Program-made: the position numbers and the translations under genes
Notes under the pieces: generated by a model
The model's database searches: none
What the model was told of the DNA's origin: nothing
The model's input: only the letters and a program-made list of their open reading frames with translations
In this document: piece after piece, positions 13,403-25,600 of the stretch
Numbering within the stretch: position 1 is the first letter of the stretch
Layout of the letters: each line of letters begins with the position of its first letter
DNA from: Anaspis maculata
Lineage: Eukaryota > Arthropoda > Insecta > Coleoptera > Scraptiidae
Length of the DNA: 64,000 nt
Assembly: GCA_949128115.1 (NCBI GenBank)
Contig: OX421964.1
Location: 37,254,177 to 37,318,176, forward strand
Direction of reading: 5' to 3'

Positions 13403-13621
13403 TTATTCTGGAGGAGGAAAGGCTATTAGTAGCGCGACGGCTGCGAAGAAAACCGAAAGCAATAGGAGTGAGACTGTGGTGTCCCGCAAGGTCGGAGCTC
13501 GGGGAACAACGACCGGCTTCGGGGCCTCAAACTCGCAAAGAGCTGTCACCGTGTCCAGCAGGCGAGGCAGCCCCCTTCCGGCCAAAGCTTCCGTCACATC
13601 CAGGGTGGTGCAGAGCCGCCC
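13403..13621 (-). CDS. Lrch: Lrch exon 10 (CH end and C-terminal membrane segment)
   Basis: The acceptor is tgattacag|GGG. GRLCTTLDVTEALAGRGLPR, then LLDTVTALCE, completes the CH domain in register with vertebrate LRCH proteins. A short Pro-rich spacer follows, then about 20 hydrophobic residues (TVSLLLLSVFFAAVALLIAF) and PPPE-stop. This predicts a tail-anchored or single-pass membrane form, as is known for some LRCH family members. Confidence 0.87.
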   Translation of the reverse strand, partial: GRLCTTLDVTEALAGRGLPRLLDTVTALCEFEAPKPVVVPRAPTLRDTTVSLLLLSVFFAAVALLIAFPPPE

Positions 13622-16600
13622 CTGTAATCAACCACAGTCTCACTCACTGACCGCGAGGATGGGCTGCGCTTTGTGTTTGGATGCTTCTCTCAGGTAGGTT
13701 ATTGCGGATCAAAAAACACCCAATCCAGTCACTTTTAGTCAAAAATACATATCAACTTCGGGATATTTACCAGAAAGCTTGAGATCTTGCGCACATGTTC
13801 TTTCAATCGTTATAAATGACTCGTAAAAAGTACCTCAACATCTGAGTTAGGAGTTTTTTCGGCTGAGGTCATTACTTTCCCTTAAGATACTTTATCAAAT
13901 ATTCAATACATGGAAGATTCAATTTGGCGGTCATGAGGAACAAAAACAGTTCATTTCTCTATTAATAAAAGCAGGCTAGAGATTTATATTATCTTTTTGC
14001 ATTTGTGACTAGTGGAAGAACGTCTGTGCACAATTTTCAGCTCTCTTGTAATTTATCTGAAGTGAAAAGACATAGTGAGTGGACTACAACGTTACGACAT
14101 TACAGTTAATAACAAACAAGCAGGCAGTTAGCAAGCATCCAAAAAACAAAACACTGTGTGTCTATCAAAAGTACCTTCAGGAAGTTATCTTGGAGGTACT
14201 TTTGAATGGGTGTGTATGGAATATATAAAAGACTCACCTCATCCACCCCGATTTTGCGGCACGCCTCTATAAAGTTGTCGACGTTTCGTCGACACCTTGC
14301 CATGGTCAGCTTCGGCTGTAACAGAAACATTTTAAAATTCAAGCTTGTGGAAAAAATCAAAAAGTCTCACCACAGCGGGTGAAGGTACATGTATGCTAGC
14401 CACCGATCTTGGCTTGATATGATTGGCTAAATGACACAGGACGACGCCGTCTGTCAGTGAAGACGACAAGTCTTCAGGCAGAGCCATCTTCAACCTGGTT
14501 TCGATTACCTGTGAGCAAAACAAAAATTAGAATAAGTAGAAGTTGTATACTAACTAAAAGAATGCGTTTCAGCAAAGAACAGAAACATTTCACTTTACAT
14601 TCCGTCTATGCACACATTTTCGCAAGGGATGAGAGCTTGCACCCCAATAAATCACAAAGCAAATAACAAGTTTGCATGACATAAAGGTGAACGAATTTTT
14701 CAAACCAATCAAGTTAAGATTTGATCCTCTCAGCATACCTGATACTTTTGCTGCAATATTTTTGTTATTTTCACGCGGTAAGTTTTTCTCATGCTCTTCT
14801 TGTAGCTCTTATTTTTTACGCCAAAGGGTTGTTTGTAATTTAAAATTTGCGAAAGGGGCTAGTTCGCGATTCCATCAACTGCCAGAGACGCTGGCGCTTT
14901 GATGCAACAGAAATAGTCAGATAAAGCTTTTATCTACCCTGACGTAGATTCCATTTTCTTATCTCTAATGTAGCAGTTTCTGTCAATGTAATAGAACATA
15001 TTTTTTCTTGTACACCTTAATGCAACTCACATTCCTAAGCTGGTTGATGAGATCGGTCTCCTCTCTGGCCTTATCGATTTCTCTCCGCATGGTGAACGTC
15101 ATTTTCTCAGGCGGGACGTCCTTGTTCCAGGTGATGTTCCTGTTGGTTTTCGCCACTCCATTCAGTCCCGGCTTGGCTGCCACGCCGTTCACATTGGGCA
15201 CGTTATCGTGGCACATTATGCCGGTCTTTCCCTTGACGGGGGATTGTGGCTTGATGTAATCTTGGTGTTGCTGGATGTACTTGGAATTGCTCTTGTTGCC
15301 CTCGAAGTTGTTGCCGTTGTACAAATTGTGATTAGGCGAGTAACTCGCCGGGCTCCTGTAGGGCGAGGATCCTTTTTCCTTGTTTTTCGAATCGTCGAAG
15401 ACGTATTTGGCTCCGCTCAAAACTGAATTCAGCGGTGTCGGATCCGATTTCGATGTCGCCAAGGAACTGTAAGTCGCCTGATGCGTCGGCGTGTTAGGCT
15501 CGGTTTTGTTGTACTGGTCTTCTGGGTCCTTTGTCCGGTATATAGCCGGCACGTCGTGGGCCCGCTGTTGCTTTAAGGCCTCCTTGTATTCCCTATAATT
15601 GAGCAAAAAAACTGTTTTTACCATACGCATACAATCGAGATCATACGACCATGTTGCCTTGCAATTTCAAGAAGAAAAATCCTGCAGAAACTAAGCATTA
15701 CCTATACTGAAAGCGATCAGACAAATACGAAATGATGTAGCTATGCCGTACCAGCAATTTACTTGAAAACCGGGGCCAACGGATTGGTAGTACCTATATC
15801 GCGTTCACTTTGCTTCCAAACTTTGCAGGGGCCATCAGCCGTAGCCGTAGCCCCCCAGCTTGTCACTTTATTTTTGCTTCAAAAAGTCATTCTACTGAAT
15901 TTAGAGCGCGAACGGCATATACATACAGCGCGCTAATACGTGGGCCACTTTCAATAACTTTTCGATTTTTGACAAAACCTGCGAGGTTGTAGGTACCTAT
16001 GTACCTTTCTCACATTATTTGATTAGTAATAGCAATGAGTTAGTGAAAAAAGTATGTGACAAATGAAATGCACGTACTAAAAAATGCTCTTTTAATAATA
16101 GTCATCAATCAAAGTTTCTCTGTAAAAACTGATTCACTTATTCATCCAGGCAGTTTTTAGTGCATGATGCACAAGCACAGTAATATTCACGAAACGATCA
16201 CGACTCTCATTAGAAGTAAGAATAAAAATTATGCGGCAGCAATTCGCGATATTAAACCATTTCCGGTGATTGCCCGCTTGTTGTTTAATAAATATCATTG
16301 CTACTGAACACCGGTACACCTTGTTCAAGCCACAACTATAATTAACAATGAAACGCTCTAGTAAGCATCAGCCAGCACTGGCTGATAATGGAACAGTTGC
16401 AGAGTGAAAAAAAAATAGAATTACCTGTACGTTTGGATTTGATGTAAAGGCTTTGATTTTTCCTCCACTTCGTTGCCATTAGAAACACCAGAAGGATCAA
16501 TGCACGGACTGAGGCGAAAGCTAATAAAATGAGTAAAAAATAATGGCGTTAAGAGAACCTTGCCCACATGTATAAGTATAGTAAGATAAAATATCTATGA

Positions 16601-19600
16601 ATGATTCAAAGCTTCTTTGATATGACGGGAACATGATTGAAGAAGTTTAGTGTACCTGCTGTGCGTTTTGTTGGAATCCCCATCTTGTCTGTCGTAGTCT
16701 TCGTCAGCGTTCGATTCTGGTGCAGGTGATATCGTAGATGGCGTTGACAGAATGGAGTGGGTTCCGTTCATCTCAGACCGAGTCAGCACCGGTGTTGACA
16801 TCCAGGTTTTATCGCCGTCTACTGTGACAATGGACTGTATTAAAATTTGTTCATACCTACACAATTCAGGAGATGAATTTCTCTTGACATCACTTTCGAT
16901 TTAGTAAAAATAGGGAGAAATCATTTCCATAATGTCCCTTTTGCTGAGACAATTTAATACTGAACACAACTGGATAGCGTTGAATTGGAGAGCACCTTTG
17001 TCTCTAATTAAAGTAACGGTAGCAAAAATTTACACCCAATTGTAAAACATCGAGTTATTTAAAAACCTAATCATACAAAACAACATTCTCAAAACACGTG
17101 AGACCGCCCAGCAGTGGGAGATTCCAAATGCAACCATTTCATCATCAGACAATAATTACGTCCACTGATCAACTTCAAATGACCAGATCTCATTCACTGA
17201 TAAGTTCATCGTCATCAACACAACTTCCACATAGAATACATTATCCAAACCGACCGTAAAAAAGTTCAGGGCAGTTTAGGGAAACGCTTCAAGACTGCCA
17301 AAGAATCACTGGAAAAAAGTAGGTTTTTTATTTTTGGATTTTGAAACTTGGAAACGAATCGTGTTATTTATTGCTCTACATCAATTTGGGGACCTCTGGA
17401 ACTTTTTGGTGGTATTTTTGAATTCGAATTTTGGAAATTTATGGACTCAGCCTGTATAGTAAATGGAATTTCAAAACACATTCAACAGTTCAAAAACAAT
17501 GCTTTTTCGTTTGTTTAGATGAGTTTACAAAAATCCATACAAGAACTAAAGTAAAGGGGGTTGAAGTCTTGCCCTTTGACCCCCCATATTTGCAAAAAAT
17601 GAAAAACCTAAATTCTTTCGAGATTTTTTTCTGGCGCTCTTGAAGCACTTCCTCAAACTGTAGAACGGAACACACGAAAAACATATAGACCACCAGCCAG
17701 ACGGAATATAAATAAAGACACTTATGATTTTGTTTTAAAAAATCAGCGACAAGTGAGTATTATCCCACGTCTGTTCAGGTTTACAGAATAAATAATCGCA
17801 TGGAGCTATATTTTGTAATCCCATAATGTTTTTTTTTTATTCGTTCATTTAACGTCGGCCTATTTCCGCAAGGAGGCCTAACACCGACGTCGGTGAATGC
17901 TTTCCTCCACCATATCGGAAATTTTACCGAGCCCCTGTGTGTTCCAACACAGGGTAGGGATTTTCAACGACCACCAACATCGAAAGGGGTCGGCATCATC
18001 GTTCGTATTTTACGTGCTATGCGACATTTAGGCTATGCATTTAGCAAGCATTCCAACTAAATCAAGGAGCTTGTTTTCGAGATGAAAATCCGACCGCCCA
18101 CGGTAGGGATCGTACTTACGACCCCTGGAGTGGCAGCCGAACGCGCTGACCACCACACCACAAGCTCCTCCTTCCCAAAATGTACTTCCCTTAAATTGAT
18201 CAGATTTGAATTTTGTTCAATTTTTGAACATTTGATTCCCTGTTTGGTACCGAACCAAAACTTTATACCATGTCTGTACAATTGGACATCTGACTACTTC
18301 GTGCTGCCCTTCGTGATGCCTACTTTGTACTTCGGGCATTAACTTCAACTGACCAGGTCTCAGTCCATTACATACCAAACATTTTTTCTCGTTTCAAGCT
18401 TCATTTTATTAGAAGCTCCATCCGTATAGTAGAAGGCGTTGTGATGAAACATTAATATTTTTTCTTGGGCCTCATATGATTGTATGGAAGATGAATAATC
18501 GAATCATGTCTAGAATTTCGGTTCTGCCGGATATTACATGAGAATAGGTGAATTTAATATATCGTTGAATTTGAATCGTTGAATAATATATCACATGAAT
18601 TCCTACTTTAGATAAACTGAATGTGGCCTGGTCAAATTCAAGGGTGCAAAGCTGCGTTTGGGTAGGGCACAGCCTACATCAATTGAGAATTTATTCGATC
18701 ACATTCACATAAAGCTTTTTATGAAAAATACAACTGACGAAACCGCATTTAATTAAGGCCCACTTAGACTATTGCACTTTTTATTGGTTTTAAACCAGTA
18801 AACCTCACAACAGGGACAGCCGCGGAAACAATTCAAACAAGCAACTCGTATCTGTTTCTTTCCTGTTCCAGATACATAGTTTTAAATTAGTCCTCCAGCC
18901 TTCAGATCCCTGCCTACTAGAATCTCATATCATTTGAAAAAATATAAAATAATGGAAAAAAAGCGTTTTCTTGTTTTCTGGTCTCACCTGTAATTTCTTG
19001 AGACCACCTCTTGTCAAAACCATCGCTGCTCGTGCTGTACCCGCTATCAACGTTTTGCCTTTTGTGCTTCAGTCTATCAGTCAGCAGCGGAGGTCCGGGT
19101 GATGAGCATCCACCGGCCTTCCTCGACCTCCTCCCCAAAGTTCCCCCTGTCGTCCCTCCGCCAGTCTTCTTGTCCAGCTTCACGGCTTCGTTTTCGAGAA
19201 ACTTGAAGATGTGAACCCGCCCTCTTTTGCACAACTGCAAATATTGCGATTATTTAGTAAACAAAAAGCGACTAACACAAAGACGGCATGAATGCTTACA
19301 CTTGCCGGCGGACTGGTCAGCGGATTGTCATCCACCATCAGATCAATGAGACTGGCCATGTACCGCACTTCGGTCGGCAGGACTCCGATCCTGTTGGCCC
19401 TGAGGTCCAGCCGCAGGAGCTTGAGGAACGTGACCTCTATCGGCACGGCCAGCAGCAAGTTGTTCCTCAGAACCAACGACTGCAGGTTCTTCAGATCGTT
19501 CAGCCTTGGCGGCAGATGCGTCAGTTGGTTGCATGACGCGTCCAATTCCGTCAGCTGCGACATGCGACTGAGTTCATCGGGCAGATACGCCAGATTGTTG

Positions 19601-22600
19601 TTTGAGACGAGCAGAATCTGCGGAAAAAAAAGCAAAAACGCGGGATTAAAAAGAATGTCGGGAGGCGCCAGGATGTGAATCATATACTTTGATTGGCAGC
19701 TGGCACAGTTCTCGTGGCAGAGACGTGAGCTGGTTGCGGCTCAGATCCAGGAATATGAGACATTGGAGATTGACTATGGTATCTGGGATGTACCGGATCG
19801 AGTTGTGGTAGCATTGTAGTTTCTCTAGAAAGTGGAAGGCCGTAACCTCATCTGGAAGCTCGCTGAATCGGTTTTTTGATAAGTCTGCAATTGAGAAGAA
19901 AAATTAAGATTCGATTTAGGTACGTCGCGGTTTTTTATTTTCAAACATGGTGCCCAGTTATAAACATCATGATATTACAACACATAAATAAAAACGATTA
20001 CATTTCTTTCATGTAACTAGTAAATTGGACGGTCCATTATAAAATTATGTGTCAGTAGATCCTTGGTCAGTAGTAGTAGTAGTTTCATTAGCGGTCGTAC
20101 TATAAACACTCAAGTTTTGATAAATTTCCATGCAGAGCGTCAATGATGATTAATTTGTTTATTATAATATTTATATTAGAAACATTTCATTGCGGTTAAT
20201 TACGGTGGGATGTTTGTTGGCTGGAAAAATATTTGTGCGAAATTACGTTGCCGTCCAATTTTCGAAGGTCGATCGCACTACACGATGTGTAGAGAAAATG
20301 ATGCGTTTCAGTGGAAAGAGAGGATGTGCAGTGTGCAGTAGATAAGCCATTGTTTCCTCTATGTCGTTTCCATTCTTATGCCCGAAGCGTGACGGCTAGA
20401 CCGCAGGAAGTCATGTGTTCGGACTCGAGAGACGTGCCGTTGGTGTTTGGAAAGAGGACTTAGATGGCACTAGCCTAACCGCGTGATTTCCGTTGCAAAA
20501 CTACCTACTAATGAATGCTTCTGCGAGAAAAAATTGCTTTAATCTGTTGACAAAATAAGTTCAAGAGCAATTACGCATTCTGTTCTAAATGTTTTGATAA
20601 GAAGTCAAGCAAATGTCAGAGTTTACACAAGAAATTTCCCAAACAGGTGTTTGTTATGTTGCTCATCATTTTGACATAACATAATTTTAGTTTGGCAATA
20701 AAAACGTTGCGATAAGGCTATTAGCGAAATGCGTCAACTTTCTCGATATATTATTTCTCTCAAGTATAAATATAGTTATACAGGGTATACTTATTTCTCC
20801 GTTAATATGGGGTGATTCAGTTTTAAGGACTGAGTTACATTGGTGAAATAAGGCGTTGCGGAATCAATCAGTGTGGGTTCATTCCTTGACAGAAATTCAC
20901 CATTCAGGTCTTTTTGTGAAGCTACAAGGATGTACTTTGGTTTGAGCCTATAGACATTTTCGAAATCCAGAAATTATTTTTTCAAAACTTAATTTTTTTT
21001 TGATATTGAAAATGTCTATAGGCTCAAACCAAAGTAGCTTTCCAAAAAGACCTGAATGGTAAATTTCTGTCAAGGAATAAACCAGTGGCGGCTCGTGAGT
21101 TTTTTGCAAGGAGGGCTCAAGTTAATAACAAATTCGCGAGCTGAGAACTATAATGTTCTATCTGCACTTCTTGTAGAAAATGTTTTTCGAACTTCGAACC
21201 AGCAAAACATGGACAAAATGTTTCCTGATATAAACAATTAGATCAGAAACTAGAGAAAGAGGCTTTTATTCCTTTCCCGTTTCTGATCTAATTGTTCAAA
21301 TCATGAAACATTTCGTCCATGTTTTGTTGGTTCGAAGTTCGAAAAACATTTTCTACAAAGAGTGCAGATAGAACAGTTCTCAGTTCGCGAAATGACGAAA
21401 CTCGAGACAAAAACTTTTTTTGTCGTATCCACATCACAACCATATGGAGTTTTAGCATTTACTGTTTTGTCAAAATTACGTGTGAGTTAATGCACCACGA
21501 ATTTATCCTTGCGGGTTCGATTTGCTTTATATTCAGTAAATCAATGCTGTAATCGGACGTCCGTTGTTTTATTGCATTTATTTCTTCTTGTAGGCTTGTA
21601 GGACCTAAATGTACCTTTTTTAGGTCAGCTATCTTCATGTTTGCAAACTGTTGACTAATCGAAGAGTACATAAATAATTATATCGATTATTTCAATCGGC
21701 TGGGGGCTCGAGAAACGGAGCCCATATCTGCAGTATAGAGCGGGAGCCGCGTCTCGCGTTGCCATGGTTACGGCACATGTTTTGCGCGGGTGCACCCCGG
21801 CATCACCGCATCGGCGGTGGGCGCCGAATGCGGAGCCCAAGACGAACTTCTTCGACCGTGCGATCGCTTAGAATTATTTTGTTGAAATATTAATTGACTG
21901 ACAGAACGTTTTTGCACTAAATCTTTGGAATAAGTATAATTAATGAAATGCATTCCATGTCTTCCAACCGATAAAAATCTCTTGCCGCCTTTAGCGTTGG
22001 GGGGGCGCCGCCCTTGAGCCCTCCCTCACCAGCCGCCACTGGAATAAACCCACACTGATTGATTTTGCAACGCCTCATTTTACCAATTTGACTCCGTCCT
22101 TAATCTTGGACATTTTGGAAATTTTTGTCTGGTTGTTCTGATTCACAAAAATATAAAATGTATGTGCCTCTCACCCGCGTCCCAAGAAACATAATGGAGC
22201 GTTACGAACATGTTTTAGCACCAGATTTCCAGGAATCCGAATCATAGACGACTTGAGTCTTGACGTGAAATGCAATTGAACGCTCGTTAGGAGTGTGAAA
22301 GTTTTCAATTTTTCTTGCTTATGTAACTAGTACATTTGGGAAATGCCACATGCCGAACTATTCAATCAATTTATTTTCCCACTGATTTCTTTGATTAACT
22401 AATAAATTGAAATTCAGCCCTATTCTGCTCCCAAATTGTTATCTAACAATTTTACGAGTGAGCAAGTTGCTTTGAATGAAACTTTTTTTGGAATTTGCAT
22501 GTCTTCTAAAAAAAGCGATTATCTCAGCAAGAAAAACCTTTATGTTTTTGAGTAGGTGAAATAAAACTTCACTCAAAATTGAACAAGGAATTCGATGAAT

Positions 22601-25600
22601 AACGAACAACCGAGACCACCAGCAAATGAACTTATGTGACTCTCCCTCTCACAATTTCCTGCATAAAAAAATCGTTATCTTCTGTGACAATGAAGCAATC
22701 AAAACTATTCGTTCAGAGAAATTTTCCGCGATTTCTTCACCCACATTTTGTGCAGACAGACGAAAATCCGCTGAAAACAGAAAGTTAATCCTGCAAATGC
22801 CGAATCCTCCTTTTGTGACGCTTACGAAAATACTTTGGAAGCATTACAAGATTCTGAGCTTATGTACGAGTATGACCGCCAAAAATCGGGAACATTACAC
22901 CGATCAATTATGTTTCTTTCTATTTATTTTACTTTTAATGGGTCGGAGCTAAAAAAAAGCTGGAATAACAATCGATTTTCTCGCCTAGGTACCTGTTTCC
23001 GTTCAACAAACGGATTATCTAAAAGGTCAATTCCATCATGATGTCGTCGTGTTTACTCTGCAGAATGAAACAATACTAATAGATTTTGGTTGTAACAATG
23101 CCTCTGACAAAAAACTCATAAACTGACTGAAGACGCGCACACACCTCAAACCTCAACACAATAATAGGCATTACGTATTCAAAAGAGAATTGTTTTTTTA
23201 ATGAAGCCTGAAGCTCGAGAGACGAAAGCAGAAATGAAAATTTAATAAGAAAGTCATTCAAGCGGACTGATGTCATTAGGTCTCGTTCTTTATTATTCTA
23301 CTTTACTGCATCACCAGTTGCTTATTATTACACAATGTCTAGTTTTTCAGATATTGCAAAAGACAGACTGTTAGCAGATTTGTTTTCTGTGTTATGTCTA
23401 GTGGGCAGAAGTATTTTTATCATGAAAGTTTTTTTATAAATCATCCAATTGTTCAATTAACTTCTTACGCATTGCTTTATTCAACTACTTGGCATAAATT
23501 TCAATCAACTCAGCTATTTGGTTTTGCAAGTTGGACACCAATTTTTGTGACCAGCGCGTCCCGTGTAACCCGGTAATTTCTTATAATTCATGTTAGCTGA
23601 GGTGCAACAAAAATACACATTTCAAAGCTTCCTTCTTTTTGGATGCAGTAGCAGTAGCATCACGGTTAAGGTTATTTATAATGCAGCGGCTATGTGTTCT
23701 CCTCAGAAGCGAAAATAATGCATGACCGCACTATGTATGCGAGGGAAATGGAACCGACGCGCAGTATCTTTGAATAATAAAATTACCTAAGAAAGTGTAA
23801 TTGCATTATGCATAAAGAAGGAGCTGATAATTACATGTAAACAAGCAGAAGAGGCAACGATCTTCGCTCATGGGCTGGGATAGTGTGTTTACACAGCCGT
23901 CCCTCACAAATCCCTGGCCAGAAATAGACATTGCTTAGGTGTAGTACGAGTTCAAACAACTCGAAAATTTCAAAAGTCACAAATAAAGGATCTAATCAAA
24001 GCAAAGATCGCTGCAATGATGATGGTAACGGGCAAAAAGGGAGCATTTACAAAGTGGTTTGCGTGCAAAAAGCCAGAGGTAATAGTTTACTCGAGGAAAG
24101 CAAAAGAGGAATAAAATAACAAAACGTCTTTATCTTTACTTCAAAGACCTACTCGTATAACCAATTGAAAACAAGCTGATGGGTAGTCAACGGTTCTTTT
24201 CTTCGAATATTTCACATGTCTTTTTCGAGCGAGTAACTTTTTGTAACCGGTTGGTTATTGGCGGTTGACATTAGATTGACATATACTGTCATTTTCTTGA
24301 CATCTGGCATTTCCCGCTAAAACGCTGCGGTCATAACTTTGGTTATGACGGAGGAAATTCTGTGGTACTTTAGCAGTACCTACCGGCAAGAGAATAAAAA
24401 TTCAATTTCCTGTAAACTTTTTGTTTTTTTATCTGAAATAAGGCGTTGGGCGTATAAACGCTAAACGCCTAATAATCTATTTCAGCGGAGAAATCATTTT
24501 TTGGATTTTAATTTTTATCATCTTTAGAAAATGGTGTGATATGTTTTTCAAGAATTCAAATGCAAATATCTTTTTAACTAAGCCTCCAAAAAAAATTCCG
24601 CCGAGATAACTTTTTCTTCTAAATTGAACGCGGAATCCAAAAATATGAACAATTTTCAAAATAGAAAAAATTTAAGGGGGTGCAAAATATGGGAGAGGAT
24701 AGGGGAGAGGAGATAGATTAGCCGGTGCTCTTGTGGGTCCATCGTTTTCTCATAGATTCTTCTTCTCTCGTCAAGTCGTCACGTCAAGTCTTTGAGGTTA
24801 GGTACGTCTGACGTTTGCAAATTGTGAACCGCTTCTTTCAAATCTGTTACCGCTACAATTTGTTTCCCCACCATAACAATAACCATCCCCATGACCAGTG
24901 GCGCAGCCAAGGGGGGGGCTAGGGGGCTATTATTGTGTTCGACTCTTATCTTCTTTATTATTTAGAAAATGGATCATTAGTCTCTCGGTGTAAGAGTTGC
25001 ACTGCGATTGGATTGCGCGTTTTTTTTTCAATTGATGCGGAGAGAGAATCTTTTCCGGTTTAAGGACGGAGTTGAATTGGTAAGATAAGCGTTGCGGAAT
25101 CAATCCCTGTGGGTTTATTTCTTGACAGAATCTCACCGTTTAGGTTTCTTCCAAAAGCTACAAGAATGCACTTTGGTTTGAGCCCATTGGCATTTCCAAA
25201 ATCCAAAAATCAATTGTTCATCCAAAAATCAAAAAAAAAATCGATTTTGGAAATGCCACTGGGCTCAAACCAAACTGCATCCTTGTAGCTTCCGAGAGAG
25301 ACCTAAATGGTAAGATTCTGCCAAGGAATGAACCCACAGGGATTATTGATTGCACAACGCTTATTTTACCAATATAACTCCGTCCTTAAGCAAGTATACC
25401 TACTCACCTACCTATCAGGCTTATTTTGTAACTTCTCGTTCACTAACGACTCGTTAGCGAACGATTATCCTCCAGACTGCCAACTAACGACTCGTTAGCG
25501 AACGATTATCGTTCAGAGTGCCACTATCGATAGATCTAACAAGAGCACGAAAAACCGTATTTCGTGAACAGCTGCGTTCGGCCGTATCGTTTGTATGTGC

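Noticed and set aside
13393..13697. Plus-strand frames over 13393-13697
   Set aside because: They are antisense shadows of the last Lrch exon.
16809..16833. Upstream acceptor for Lrch exon 5
   Set aside because: It adds 12 nt in a phase that does not match exon 4, giving a frameshift.
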